Positions 34,951 through 43,127 of a stretch of 64,000 nt of DNA are shown here, in pieces. The DNA is from Microbacterium halotolerans (GTDB lineage: Bacteria > Actinomycetota > Actinomycetes > Actinomycetales > Microbacteriaceae). The notes under the pieces were generated by a model. The model did no database searches and had not been told where the DNA came from. It worked only from the letters and a program-made list of their open reading frames with translations. The stretch lies in assembly GCF_003569805.1 (NCBI RefSeq), contig NZ_KZ984051.1:1157606-1221605 (forward strand), in the 5' to 3' direction. Numbering within the stretch: position 1 is the first letter of the stretch; the number at the start of each line of letters is the position of its first letter. Position numbers and translations under genes: made by a program.

Positions 34951-35607
34951 TCAGCCGCCGAGCGTCTTGAGCTGTTTGGCGAGGAACACGTTCAGATCGG
35001 CCACCTCATCCGGAGCGACCGCGTGACCCAGGCCGGGGTAGGTGCGGCCGACGACGTCGGCGTGACCGGGAAGCCAGTCGGTCGTGTGCACGACCAGACC
35101 CTCGGGGATCACATCGTCGGATGAGCCCCTGCCCCAGAACACGGGAAGGCGACGCTCGGCCAACGACTCGTCGCCCGGCATCTCGTCGCCCGGCATCACG
35201 TAGCCGGAGAGGTTGCCTGCGAACGCGAACGCCTCCGGCCGCAGCCGCATGGCGTGCACGGCGAGCACACCGCCCTGCGAGAACCCGACGAGGCCCACGG
35301 GCCCGGTGCGCCCCAGCGAGTCGAGCCAGGCCAGCAGTCGGTTCGTCGACTCTGTGATGACGTCGATGTCTCCCGAACCTTCACCCTCGAGCGGGTACCA
35401 GGAGTATCCGGGCAGGGGGAACGGCGGCGCCAGCGGACCGCGCACCGCGGCGTAGTCGAAGCCCGTCGGCAGCGACGACGCGAGCGCGATGAGGTCGTGC
35501 TCGTCAGCGCCGTAGCCGTGGATCAGCACGGTGAGCGGTCGTGAGGGGTCGGCGCCCTCGCCGTGCCATCGCGTGGACGAATCGTCGATCTCGGGAATCG
35601 GAATCAT
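34951..35607 (-). CDS. Alpha/beta hydrolase (phospholipase/carboxylesterase type)
   Basis: 218 residues of the carboxylesterase/phospholipase (YpfH/Est) family. LTVLIHGYGADEHDL forms the oxyanion region. The nucleophile serine is in GLVGFSQGG, the acid in VFWGRGSSDDVIPEG and the histidine in YPGLGHAVAPDE near the C-terminus, so the triad is complete. No signal peptide, so it is cytoplasmic. I start at the ATG at 35607. The natural ester substrate is unknown. It is convergent with the MetPS genes. Confidence 0.87.
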   Translation of the reverse strand: MIPIPEIDDSSTRWHGEGADPSRPLTVLIHGYGADEHDLIALASSLPTGFDYAAVRGPLAPPFPLPGYSWYPLEGEGSGDIDVITESTNRLLAWLDSLGRTGPVGLVGFSQGGVLAVHAMRLRPEAFAFAGNLSGYVMPGDEMPGDESLAERRLPVFWGRGSSDDVIPEGLVVHTTDWLPGHADVVGRTYPGLGHAVAPDEVADLNVFLAKQLKTLGG

Positions 35608-35745
35608 GGCACCATCATGCCTGCGGCGTCCGACATTGTGAGAAGCTGCGCGGACGGGGCGTCGATGAGGCGTGCCATGCGGCCCGTCGGCGCGGCTTGT
35701 CCCTGAGCGGTGCGGAATGTCGGCTCCAGCGGGTATACAGGAAGC

Positions 35746-36330
35746 ATGACCGTTCGCACGCCTGATCCGGATGATCTGCCAGACGACCCCCTCGTGAGCG
35801 ATGAGGCTGAGTCGAACCCGGCATGGCTGAGCGAGATCGAGCTGGCGGAGGCGCGTCGTCGGCTGCCGTTCCTCTACGTCGAGGGCGTCCCGGTCCGCAC
35901 CGACGGCGTCGGGCAGGTCACGGAAGTCGGACTGCTGCTGCGGGCGAGCCCGATGGGCGAGATGAGCCGGACCATCGTCTCCGGCCGCGTCCGCTACGGC
36001 GAGACCGTGCGCGACGCCCTGTTCCGCCACATCGAGAACGATTTGGGGCCGATGGCGTTCCCCGTGATCCCGCCGTCGCCTGTGCCTTTCACGGTGGCGG
36101 AGTACTTCCCGCTGCCCGGCCTGTCGGCGTACCACGACGAACGCCAGCATGCGGTCTCGCTCGCCTTCGCCGTCCCCGTCACGGGCACGTGCGAGCCGCG
36201 TCAGGACGCTCTCGAGGTCACCTGGATGCCGCCGGAGGAGGCCGCCAGCGACGCGCTGGCCGCTGAGATGGAGGGCGGTCGCGGGGCGCTGGTGCGCACC
36301 GCCCTCGCCCACCTCGGCGCACTCCGCTGA
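35746..36330 (+). CDS. NUDIX-fold protein of the DUF4916 family
   Basis: 194 residues. PAWLSEIELAEARRRLPFLYVEGVPVRTDGVGQVTEVGLLLR and RTIVSGRVRYGETVRDALFRHIENDLG follow the DUF4916 pattern, a NUDIX-like family of actinobacteria. The canonical G-x5-E-x7-REUxEExGU motif is degenerate (GRVRYGETVRDALFRHIENDLG), with the Glu pair of the metal site missing. It may bind a nucleotide without hydrolysing it. GGAAGC precedes the ATG. It is divergent from the hydrolase. Confidence 0.8.
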   Translation: MTVRTPDPDDLPDDPLVSDEAESNPAWLSEIELAEARRRLPFLYVEGVPVRTDGVGQVTEVGLLLRASPMGEMSRTIVSGRVRYGETVRDALFRHIENDLGPMAFPVIPPSPVPFTVAEYFPLPGLSAYHDERQHAVSLAFAVPVTGTCEPRQDALEVTWMPPEEAASDALAAEMEGGRGALVRTALAHLGALR

Positions 36331-36391
36331 CCGAGCGGTCCGCGGGCACTGCCCTGCCTGCGTTGTCGTCAGTCGCCGCCCGGCGGAACCC

Positions 36392-37459
36392 TTAGGCGGC
36401 GCGCGTCTCCTCGGCGACGGCGGCGATGAGGGCATCGACGTCTTCCTCCGTCGTGTCGAAGCTGCACATCCAGCGCACCTCGCCGCGCGAGGCATTCCAG
36501 TCGTAGAAGTGGAACCGGTCGCGCAGCCGGTCGGCGACGCCGTCGGGCAGCGTGGCGAACACGCCGTTCGCCGGCCCGTCGGCGACCGAGACGCCCGCGA
36601 CCGTGCCGTCGTCGATCATCCGGCTCAGCCCGGAGCGCAGCCTCGCGGCCATCCCGTTGGAATGCTGCGCGTTGCGCAGGAACAGGTCGCCGTCGTACAG
36701 CGCGAGCAGCTGGGCCGACACGAACCGCATCTTGCTGGCCAGCTGCATGTCGAACTTGCGCAGGTAGATCAGTCCGTCCGCGGCATCCGGGTCGACCGCG
36801 ACGACGGCCTCGGCGGCCAGCGCGCCGTTCTTCGTGCCGCCGAGGCTCAGCACGTCGACTCCGGCGTCTGTCGTGAAGGCGCGCAGCGGCAGATCGAGCG
36901 CCGCTGCGGCGTTGGCGATGCGCGAACCGTCCATGTGCAGCTTCATGCCCGCGGCATGTGCGCGGTCGGCGATGGCGCGGACCTCGTCGGCCGAGTAGAG
37001 CGTGCCCAGCTCGGTCGACTGCGTGATCGACACCACGAGCGGCTGCGCGTTGTGCTCGTCGAGGCGGCCCGCCGTGACCCGGTCGATGTGCTCAGGGGCC
37101 AGCTTGCCGTCCTCGGTCGGCACCGTGATCAGCTTGATCCCGGCGACCCGTTCGGGCGCTGCTCCCTCGTCCGTATTGATGTGCGCCGTCTCCGGCGCGA
37201 CGACGGCGCCCCAGCGGGGCAGCATCGACTGCAGCGAGACGACGTTCGCTCCGGTGCCGTTGAAGACGGGGAAGGACTCGGCGCGCTCGCCGAAGTGAGC
37301 GCGCATCACCTCCTGCAGACGCTCGGTGTACGCGTCGTAGCCGTACGCGCTCTGGTGGCCGCCGTTGGCCGCGGCGATCGCCGCGAGCACGTCCTGGTGG
37401 ATTCCTGAGTAGTTGTCCGACGCGAAGCCGCGCTCCGTCGTGCTGTGCAGAGGTGTCAC
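36392..37459 (-). CDS. Low-specificity L-threonine aldolase
   Basis: 355 residues of the PLP-dependent beta-eliminating lyase/threonine aldolase family, which cleaves threonine to glycine and acetaldehyde. FASDNYSGIHQDVLAAIAAAN is the family start. HMDGSRIANAAAALD carries the cofactor aspartate region, and the PLP lysine is in LSLGGTKNG. The start is GTG at 37459 because the frame before it is basic and arginine-rich like a shadow. It is followed on the same strand by no gene and preceded by the SDR gene 144 bp upstream. Confidence 0.9.
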   Translation of the reverse strand: MTPLHSTTERGFASDNYSGIHQDVLAAIAAANGGHQSAYGYDAYTERLQEVMRAHFGERAESFPVFNGTGANVVSLQSMLPRWGAVVAPETAHINTDEGAAPERVAGIKLITVPTEDGKLAPEHIDRVTAGRLDEHNAQPLVVSITQSTELGTLYSADEVRAIADRAHAAGMKLHMDGSRIANAAAALDLPLRAFTTDAGVDVLSLGGTKNGALAAEAVVAVDPDAADGLIYLRKFDMQLASKMRFVSAQLLALYDGDLFLRNAQHSNGMAARLRSGLSRMIDDGTVAGVSVADGPANGVFATLPDGVADRLRDRFHFYDWNASRGEVRWMCSFDTTEEDVDALIAAVAEETRAA

Positions 37460-37508
37460 CGATCCAGCGTAGTTCGCGCCGCGGGGAGCGGCGCTCCGCC
37501 CGGCGCGC

Positions 37509-37540
37509 ACGATGTGTCGTCGGCGCCCGCGACGCATCGT
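37509..37540. repeat. Short inverted repeat between SDR and threonine aldolase genes
   Basis: ACGATGTGTC and GACGCATCGT are inverted arms with one mismatch and a 12-base loop. A separate CGCGCCG/CGGCGCG hairpin lies just beside it. It may act as a terminator for the SDR gene or an operator for the aldolase. Confidence 0.4.
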
Positions 37541-37603
37541 CGGTCATTGCTCAGTCGCGGCATCGCCTGTCGCGCACGGGCGACCACCCGACGCGCCGCT
37601 CGT

Positions 37604-38266
37604 TCACTCCTCTGCGAGGTCGAGGATGCGGTCGTTGACGTCGGCGGCAGACACGTTCCACAGCGCGACGAACTCGTCGGCGAGGCGCTGCTCGAGCCCC
37701 GACAGCGCCTTCACTCGGAAGATCGATGCGGCTCCGGATTGGTCGATGCCTGCGTCGCGCGCGTGCTTGCGGAAGCCGTGGGCGAGAGCGCGGGTCCACG
37801 CCTCGAGCGCCGCCTTGGTCGCCGCGTAGTTGGCGCCCCCGGCCAGAGGCCTGGCAACCGCGGTCGACGACACGACGGCGACTCTGCCGGCGGGCGAGGC
37901 GGTCAGGCCGTCCCAGAAGGCGCGCGACACGTGCCGCCACGCGGTCAGCGACGGCTCGAGGGCGCGCCAGTCCTCCTCGCTCTGGCCGGGCACTCCGCCG
38001 CCTCCGCGCCAACCGCCGACCAGATGCAGGATGCCGTCGACGGCACCGATCCGCAGCGCCATCGCGAACACGGCGGACTCGTCGGTGAGGTCGAGTTCCG
38101 CCGTGTCGAATCCATCGGCCTCGAACGCCGCGAGCTTGTCCGCGGAATGTCCGGAGACCGTCACGCGGGCGCCAGCGTCGCGCAGGGCGCGCGCAGTCGC
38201 CCATCCGGCTTCGCTCGTACCACCGGAGAGCAGCACGCGCCGCCCCGCCGCACCTGTGTCGCTCAT
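37604..38266 (-). CDS. Short-chain dehydrogenase/reductase
   Basis: 220 residues with a classical SDR layout: the nucleotide motif LSGGTSEAGWATARALRDAG (glycines slightly altered from TGxxxGxG), the D-L segment LDLTDE, HLVGGW in place of NNAG, SST as the catalytic serine strand and YAATKAA with the Tyr and Lys. It is an NAD(P)-dependent oxidoreductase with unknown substrate. It stands upstream of the threonine aldolase on the same strand but with a 144-bp gap containing hairpins. Confidence 0.85.
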   Translation of the reverse strand: MSDTGAAGRRVLLSGGTSEAGWATARALRDAGARVTVSGHSADKLAAFEADGFDTAELDLTDESAVFAMALRIGAVDGILHLVGGWRGGGGVPGQSEEDWRALEPSLTAWRHVSRAFWDGLTASPAGRVAVVSSTAVARPLAGGANYAATKAALEAWTRALAHGFRKHARDAGIDQSGAASIFRVKALSGLEQRLADEFVALWNVSAADVNDRILDLAEE

Positions 38267-38440
38267 AGCGCTCCTCCGTCAGCTGCTCCGTATGTGCCCA
38301 GCGTATGACCGATCGTGCCAGGTGCGGCGGAACTCCGTCGCTCCGGATGTTCTCGCTCCGTCAGCCGCGGCCGGAGCCGACCCCGTGGAATACATCCGGA
38401 GACGGATGACCGAATGGACGCGCGGCCGTAACGTAGGAGG

Positions 38441-39706
38441 ATGCGCACGAGCCTGCTACGACCGTTGAGAACGGGTCAGCTCGTCTTCGACATCTTCGCC
38501 GCCGCGCTGTTCGTGCCGGTCTTCGCGTTCTCGTTCCTCGAACCGCTGCCGACCACGAACTACGGCCAGGACATCGTGCCGTGGCTCGGCATCGCCGTCA
38601 CACTCGTCTTCGCCGGGGCGCTCGCGATCAGACGTCTGTCCCCCGCGCTCTCGCTCGGGATCGCGTGGGCCGGTGCGATCGCGCAGATGGCAGTGCTGAT
38701 CGGGCCCCAGCCGGTCGACGTCGCGGTGTTCGGCGTGCTGTACGCGACCGCCGCGTACGGCACGCGTCTGGTGATGTGGCTCGGCCTCGCGTCAGCGGTC
38801 GCGGGCGCGGCCGTCGCGGCCGTCTACACGGTGCTGATGACCCAGTACGCGTCGCCGGCCGAACCGTTCTCGTACGAATGGATCCTGCGCGGCGGCAGCT
38901 GGTTCGCGATGATCGTGTTCGCGCTGCTGCTCTCGTGGACCACGGGCGCGCTCGTTCGTGCGTCGCGTCAGGCACGGGCGAACCGGGAGGCGCGCGATCG
39001 CGCGGAGTTCGAGACCGCGAGCGAGCAGGAGCGCGGCCGCATCGCGCGCGACATGCACGACGTCGTCGCGCACTCTCTCGCCGTCGTCGTGGCGCAGGCC
39101 GACGGCGCCAGGTATGCGGCCGACGCCGATCCGGATGTGGCGAAGCAGGCGCTCGGCACCATCAGCCAGACGGCGCGCTCAGCGCTGAGCGACGTGCGAC
39201 TGCTGCTGGCGCAGCTGCGGCACAGGCAGGGCGATGGACCGCAGCCAACGCTCGCCGATCTGGAGGGGCTGTTCGCACAGGTGCGCTCCGCCGGCGTCGA
39301 ACTGTCGGTCGATGTCGACCCGACGCCGCCGGGCGAGCCACCGGCCGCGGTGCAGCTGGCCGTGTTCCGCATCCTGCAGGAAGCGCTCACGAACGCCCTG
39401 CGGCACGGAGACGGGCGCGACGTCGACCTCCGGATGGCATGGGCAGTCGATGCGGTGGCGATCGAGGTGCGCAATGCGGTCGAAGTCGGCGCCCACCGAC
39501 CGCATTCCGAACACGGCATATCCGCAGAGAGCGGAGCCCCTGTGCCGTCCCGCGGGCACGGCATCGTCGGCATGGCAGAGCGCGCGCAGCTCGTCGGCGG
39601 CTCCCTCACGGCGGCTCCCGATGGCAGGATGTTCGTGGTGCGCGCACAGATCCCGGTCTCGGGCTACGCAGCCGCCCACCCGACGAACCAGGAGAATCAC
39701 CGGTGA
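38441..39706 (+). CDS. Sensor histidine kinase, NarL/HisKA_3 type
   Basis: 421 residues. Five to six transmembrane helices fill residues 12-170 without a large external domain, as in envelope-stress or antibiotic sensors. The HisKA_3 dimer domain has ERGRIARDMHDVVAHSLAV with the phosphorylated H206. The ATPase domain shows FRILQEALTNALRHGDGRDV and GHGIVGMAERAQLVGG. AGGAGG just before the ATG is a good ribosome binding site. It overlaps the response regulator by 4 bp (GTGA) and lies upstream of an ABC exporter operon that the pair probably regulates. Confidence 0.9.
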   Translation: MRTSLLRPLRTGQLVFDIFAAALFVPVFAFSFLEPLPTTNYGQDIVPWLGIAVTLVFAGALAIRRLSPALSLGIAWAGAIAQMAVLIGPQPVDVAVFGVLYATAAYGTRLVMWLGLASAVAGAAVAAVYTVLMTQYASPAEPFSYEWILRGGSWFAMIVFALLLSWTTGALVRASRQARANREARDRAEFETASEQERGRIARDMHDVVAHSLAVVVAQADGARYAADADPDVAKQALGTISQTARSALSDVRLLLAQLRHRQGDGPQPTLADLEGLFAQVRSAGVELSVDVDPTPPGEPPAAVQLAVFRILQEALTNALRHGDGRDVDLRMAWAVDAVAIEVRNAVEVGAHRPHSEHGISAESGAPVPSRGHGIVGMAERAQLVGGSLTAAPDGRMFVVRAQIPVSGYAAAHPTNQENHR

Positions 39707-40347
39707 GCGACCCGATCCGCATCGTCCTCGTCGACGATCAGGCGCTGTTCAGGGCGGGCATTCGGATGCTTCTGAACTCCCAGCCCGACATGGAGGTGGT
39801 GGGCGAGGCGGGTGACGGCAGAGAAGGCGTCGCCGTCGTGACCGCGACCGGGCCCGACGTCGTCCTCATGGACATCCGGATGCCCGTGATGGACGGCCTC
39901 GCCGCGACAGCCGAACTGCTGCGCGATCCCAGCGCGCCGCGCATCGTGATGCTCACGACCTTCGATCTCGATGAGGCGGCCGCCCGTGCGATCCGGGAGG
40001 GGGCGAGCGGATTCCTGCTCAAGGACGCCGATCCCGAGTTCCTGCTCGCCGCCGTGCGCAGCGTGCATTCCGGGTCCGAGGTGATCGCGGCGTCGGCGAC
40101 GCGGGAGCTGTTCGCGCACTTCGCCGCTCCCGTGAAGCCCGCGCCGCCCGCCTACGACGCTCTGACGGAGCGCGAGCGCGAGATCTTCTTGTATGCCGCG
40201 CGCGGTATGAGCAACTCGGAGATCGCGGCACAGGAGTTCCTGAGCGAGGCGACTGTGAAGACGCACGTCAGCCGGGTGCTCACGAAGCTCGCGCTGCGCG
40301 ACCGCGTGCAGCTCGTCGTGTTCGCACACGAGCACGGTCTGGTCTGA
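39703..40347 (+). CDS. LuxR/NarL-type response regulator
   Basis: 214 residues. The receiver domain has D11/D12, the phospho-acceptor D57 (VVLMDIRMPVMDG) and the conserved Lys in GFLLKDAD. The C-terminal LuxR HTH has LTEREREIFLYAARGMSNSEIAAQEFLSEATVKTHVSRVLTKLALRDRVQ. The GTG start overlaps the kinase stop. It probably activates the ABC transporter operon that begins 144 bp downstream, where repeated TCATCC motifs are found. Confidence 0.93.
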   Translation: MSDPIRIVLVDDQALFRAGIRMLLNSQPDMEVVGEAGDGREGVAVVTATGPDVVLMDIRMPVMDGLAATAELLRDPSAPRIVMLTTFDLDEAAARAIREGASGFLLKDADPEFLLAAVRSVHSGSEVIAASATRELFAHFAAPVKPAPPAYDALTEREREIFLYAARGMSNSEIAAQEFLSEATVKTHVSRVLTKLALRDRVQLVVFAHEHGLV

Positions 40348-40419
40348 CGAAGACCGCCGAGATGGCGATAGGTGCTCCGGATCTGGGATCGCAGGACACC
40401 TGTCGTCATTCGAAGGCAG

Positions 40420-40460
40420 TCATCCCCCAGACTGACCAGGATCATCCTCCAGCCGGATGA
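40420..40460 (+). promoter_or_regulatory. Candidate response-regulator site before ABC operon
   Basis: TCATCC-CCCAG (from 40420) is repeated as TCATCC-TCCAG 22 bp later (from 40442), and the second copy is completed to an inverted repeat TCATCC...GGATGA (40442-40460). The 22-bp spacing equals two helical turns, which suits two dimers of the adjacent NarL-type regulator. It ends 31 bp before the ATPase gene. Confidence 0.5.
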
Positions 40461-40491
40461 CCGCGCCGCGGGCGCTTCGTAGCGTCGAGAT

Positions 40492-41367
40492 ATGAACATC
40501 ACCAGCAGCGATATGGGGCTTGCCGCCCGCGTCACCAATCTGACCAAGACGTACGGCGCCGGGGGGTCGCAGGTCACGGCCCTCGACAACGTGAGCGTCG
40601 GTATCCGGCGCGGCCAGTTCACTGCGATCATGGGGCCGTCCGGTTCCGGGAAATCGACGCTCATGCACGTGATGGCGGGGCTCGACGCCCCGACGAACGG
40701 CGGCGCATGGATCGGTGACACCGAGATCACGAGCCTCGCCGACGGCCAGCTCACGGTGCTGCGCCGGCGCAGGGTCGGGTTCGTGTTCCAGGCATTCAAC
40801 CTGGTGCCCACGCTCGACGTGCGCGGCAACATCATGCTGCCGTTCGAACTCGACGGCCGGCGCCCCAGCGCGGATGAGCAGGCGCGCATCGATGGACTGA
40901 TCTCATCGCTCGGCATCGGCGACCGTCTCTCGCATCGGCCCCACGAGCTGTCGGGCGGTCAGCAGCAGCGAGTCGCGATCGCCAGGGCGCTGGCGACTGC
41001 GCCCGACCTGGTGTTCGCCGATGAGCCGACAGGCGCTCTCGACTCCCGCACGAGCCGAGAGGTGCTGGCGCTGCTCGCCGATGCGAGCAGGCGCCACGGT
41101 CAGTCGATCGCGATGGTCACGCACGACCCGATCGCCGCGAGCCACGCCGACCGCGTGCTGTTCCTCGGTGATGGCCGGCTCGTCGCCGACAAGCCGCGGC
41201 AGACGCCGGAGCAGATCTCGGCGCACATGCTGCATGCCGAGGACGATCGTGCCGACGGGCATCCGGCTGCGGATGCCGCACGCTCCGGCGGCGAGCACAT
41301 CGGAACATCCGGCGTGAGCTTCCCTTCGGTGTCCGGGCCCGCTCCCTCGCGAGGGAGCGTCGCATGA
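40492..41367 (+). CDS. ABC transporter ATPase (MacB/LolD-like)
   Basis: 291 residues. Walker A GPSGSGKST is near residue 50, FVFQAFNLVPTLDVRGNI (Q-loop), signature LSGGQQQRVAIARAL, DEPTGALDSRTS (Walker B) and MVTHD (H-loop). The family is the MacB/FtsE-like type that works with FtsX-type permeases and moves peptides or lipids from the outer leaflet or confers peptide-antibiotic resistance. The last 60 residues form a polar low-complexity tail beyond the usual 230-residue length. The stop overlaps the permease start by 4 bp. Confidence 0.92.
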   Translation: MNITSSDMGLAARVTNLTKTYGAGGSQVTALDNVSVGIRRGQFTAIMGPSGSGKSTLMHVMAGLDAPTNGGAWIGDTEITSLADGQLTVLRRRRVGFVFQAFNLVPTLDVRGNIMLPFELDGRRPSADEQARIDGLISSLGIGDRLSHRPHELSGGQQQRVAIARALATAPDLVFADEPTGALDSRTSREVLALLADASRRHGQSIAMVTHDPIAASHADRVLFLGDGRLVADKPRQTPEQISAHMLHAEDDRADGHPAADAARSGGEHIGTSGVSFPSVSGPAPSRGSVA

Positions 41368-42854
41368 GCGTCGCGATCGAGACCGGGCGGTCGGCCGCCC
41401 CGCAGGTACCGAGCCGTCGCCCGACGTCGCTGCTGCGGGAACGGGGCATGGGCGCGAGCGTGCTCGTCGCCGCGCTCTCGGCAGGATTCGGCGTCGTGCT
41501 GCTGACGACGACCGGATACCTCGCAGATCTGCTCACCCTCGTGTTCGGAGAATCCGGCACGCTGGCGGTCGTGATCGCGATGCTGGCGGTCGTGTTCGTC
41601 GTCATCGCGATGTACGTCGGCGCGATCGTGACCAGCAACACCTTCTCCACGGTGGTCGCGGGGCGCACGCGGCAGATCGCACTGATGCGGCTGATCGGGG
41701 CATCCGCCCGTTCGCAGCGCTCCGCCGTCGCGCGCCAGGGGCTCGCCGTGGGAGCGCTCGGCGCGACCATCGGGCTCATCGCAGGTCTCGGGCTCTCCGC
41801 GGCCGGAACGCGCATCGCCGACGCCGTCGTCGCGGAGCAGGTGGCGGGCGCCGGACTGCCCGCACTGCCCGCCGTCGACTACAACGTGCTGCAGCCGTGG
41901 GTGCTGCTGCCGACGGTCGCCGTCGTGCTCACGACGTGGCTCGCGGCATGGGTCGGGTCGCGACGGGTCATCGACGTCACCCCGCTCCAGGCTCTCGGCG
42001 GTGCCGCACCGCGCTCGGCCGCGGAGGCCCGTGGGGGTGTGAAGCGCAATGTCGGAAGCATCATCCTGCTCGCCATCGGGTTCGGGCTGCTCGGCCTGGG
42101 TGTGGCGATCGGGCTGGAGTCTCCGCTCGGTCTGCCCGTGGCGTTCCTCGGCGGGCTGCTGTCATTCACCGGGCTGGTCACGGGCGCGACGCTCGTGATG
42201 CCGCCCGTGCTGCGCCTCGTCGGCCGGGTGTTCGGAGGCGCGGCTACGGCGCGGATGGCGGCGGAGAACGCGCTGCGGTACCCGGAGCGGTCGAGTCGTA
42301 TGGCCATCGGCGTGGTCGTCGGCGTGACGCTGGTGACCATGTTCGCCGTGGCGACGGAGTCGGCGAAGTCGGTGCTGATCGCGAACTCCGACCCCGGCGA
42401 CCTCGCCGAGGGGCTCGTCGCTCTCGACATGTTCTCCGCCGTGATGATGGGGCTGGTCGCCGTCGCCGCGGTGATCGCCGCAGTGGGGCTGGTGAACCTG
42501 CTCACGATCGGGGTCGTGCAGCGGCGCACCGAGCTGGGTCTGCTGCGGGCGATCGGCCTGTCGAACCCGCAGATCCGCCGGATGGTGCTGCTCGAGGCCG
42601 CCCACGTCACGATTGCGGCTGTCCTGTTCGGACTGATGCTCGGGGCCTTCTACGGGTGGGCGGGCGCGCAGTCCCTGCTCGGCGCCGTCTCTCTGACCGG
42701 GAGCCCCTCCGGGTCGCTTGTGGTGCCCGCCGTGCCGTGGCTGGTGGTGGCGGTGATCGTCGTCGCGACCGTCGTGCTCACACTGGTCGCCGCCGTCGGC
42801 CCGACGCGCCTGGCGACCCGCGTCTCACCGGTGGAGGCGCTAGCCGCGGACTGA
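41364..42854 (+). CDS. FtsX-like ABC permease
   Basis: 496 residues with about eight to ten hydrophobic helices in two FtsX domains. The first half has TNTFSTVVAGRTRQIALMRLIGAS, the second VVQRRTELGLLRAIGLSNPQIRRMVLLEA, which is the typical coupling-helix region repeated. There is no large extracellular domain, unlike MacB. It partners with the ATPase just upstream and with the two-component system before it, a module often concerned with cell-envelope-acting peptides. Confidence 0.9.
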   Translation: MSVAIETGRSAAPQVPSRRPTSLLRERGMGASVLVAALSAGFGVVLLTTTGYLADLLTLVFGESGTLAVVIAMLAVVFVVIAMYVGAIVTSNTFSTVVAGRTRQIALMRLIGASARSQRSAVARQGLAVGALGATIGLIAGLGLSAAGTRIADAVVAEQVAGAGLPALPAVDYNVLQPWVLLPTVAVVLTTWLAAWVGSRRVIDVTPLQALGGAAPRSAAEARGGVKRNVGSIILLAIGFGLLGLGVAIGLESPLGLPVAFLGGLLSFTGLVTGATLVMPPVLRLVGRVFGGAATARMAAENALRYPERSSRMAIGVVVGVTLVTMFAVATESAKSVLIANSDPGDLAEGLVALDMFSAVMMGLVAVAAVIAAVGLVNLLTIGVVQRRTELGLLRAIGLSNPQIRRMVLLEAAHVTIAAVLFGLMLGAFYGWAGAQSLLGAVSLTGSPSGSLVVPAVPWLVVAVIVVATVVLTLVAAVGPTRLATRVSPVEALAAD

Positions 42855-42871
42855 CCGCGCATCCGCACTGT

Positions 42872-42934
42872 CCGTTTGTGGTGATCTCTGTTGAGATGAC
42901 GGCGCTCTTACCCGCAGAGATCACCCACAAACGG
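42872..42934. repeat. Palindromic intergenic repeat, family B copy 2
   Basis: 63 bp beginning CCGTTTGTGGTGATCTCTG and ending CAGAGATCACCCACAAACGG. The interior GACGGCGCTC-T-CCCGCAGAGATC is shared with copy 3 at 44620-44683. The 273-bp gap 42855-43127 contains this element and the upstream region of the dehydrogenase gene. Confidence 0.85.
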
Positions 42935-43127
42935 TGGGACTGGTGGCGATGCGATCGCGTGCGCTGTACACCGCGGCGATCCGCTCTGCACTGATGCGGC
43001 GCGGTGTACAAGCGCGCACCGCGCCGGTGTGCGTAGTCTCACGGCATGACCACTCCGCAGATCGTCGGCCGCGCCATGGCGGAAGATCTTCGGAGGATCT
43101 GATCTGCCTCAGGAAGGGAATGCGCGA

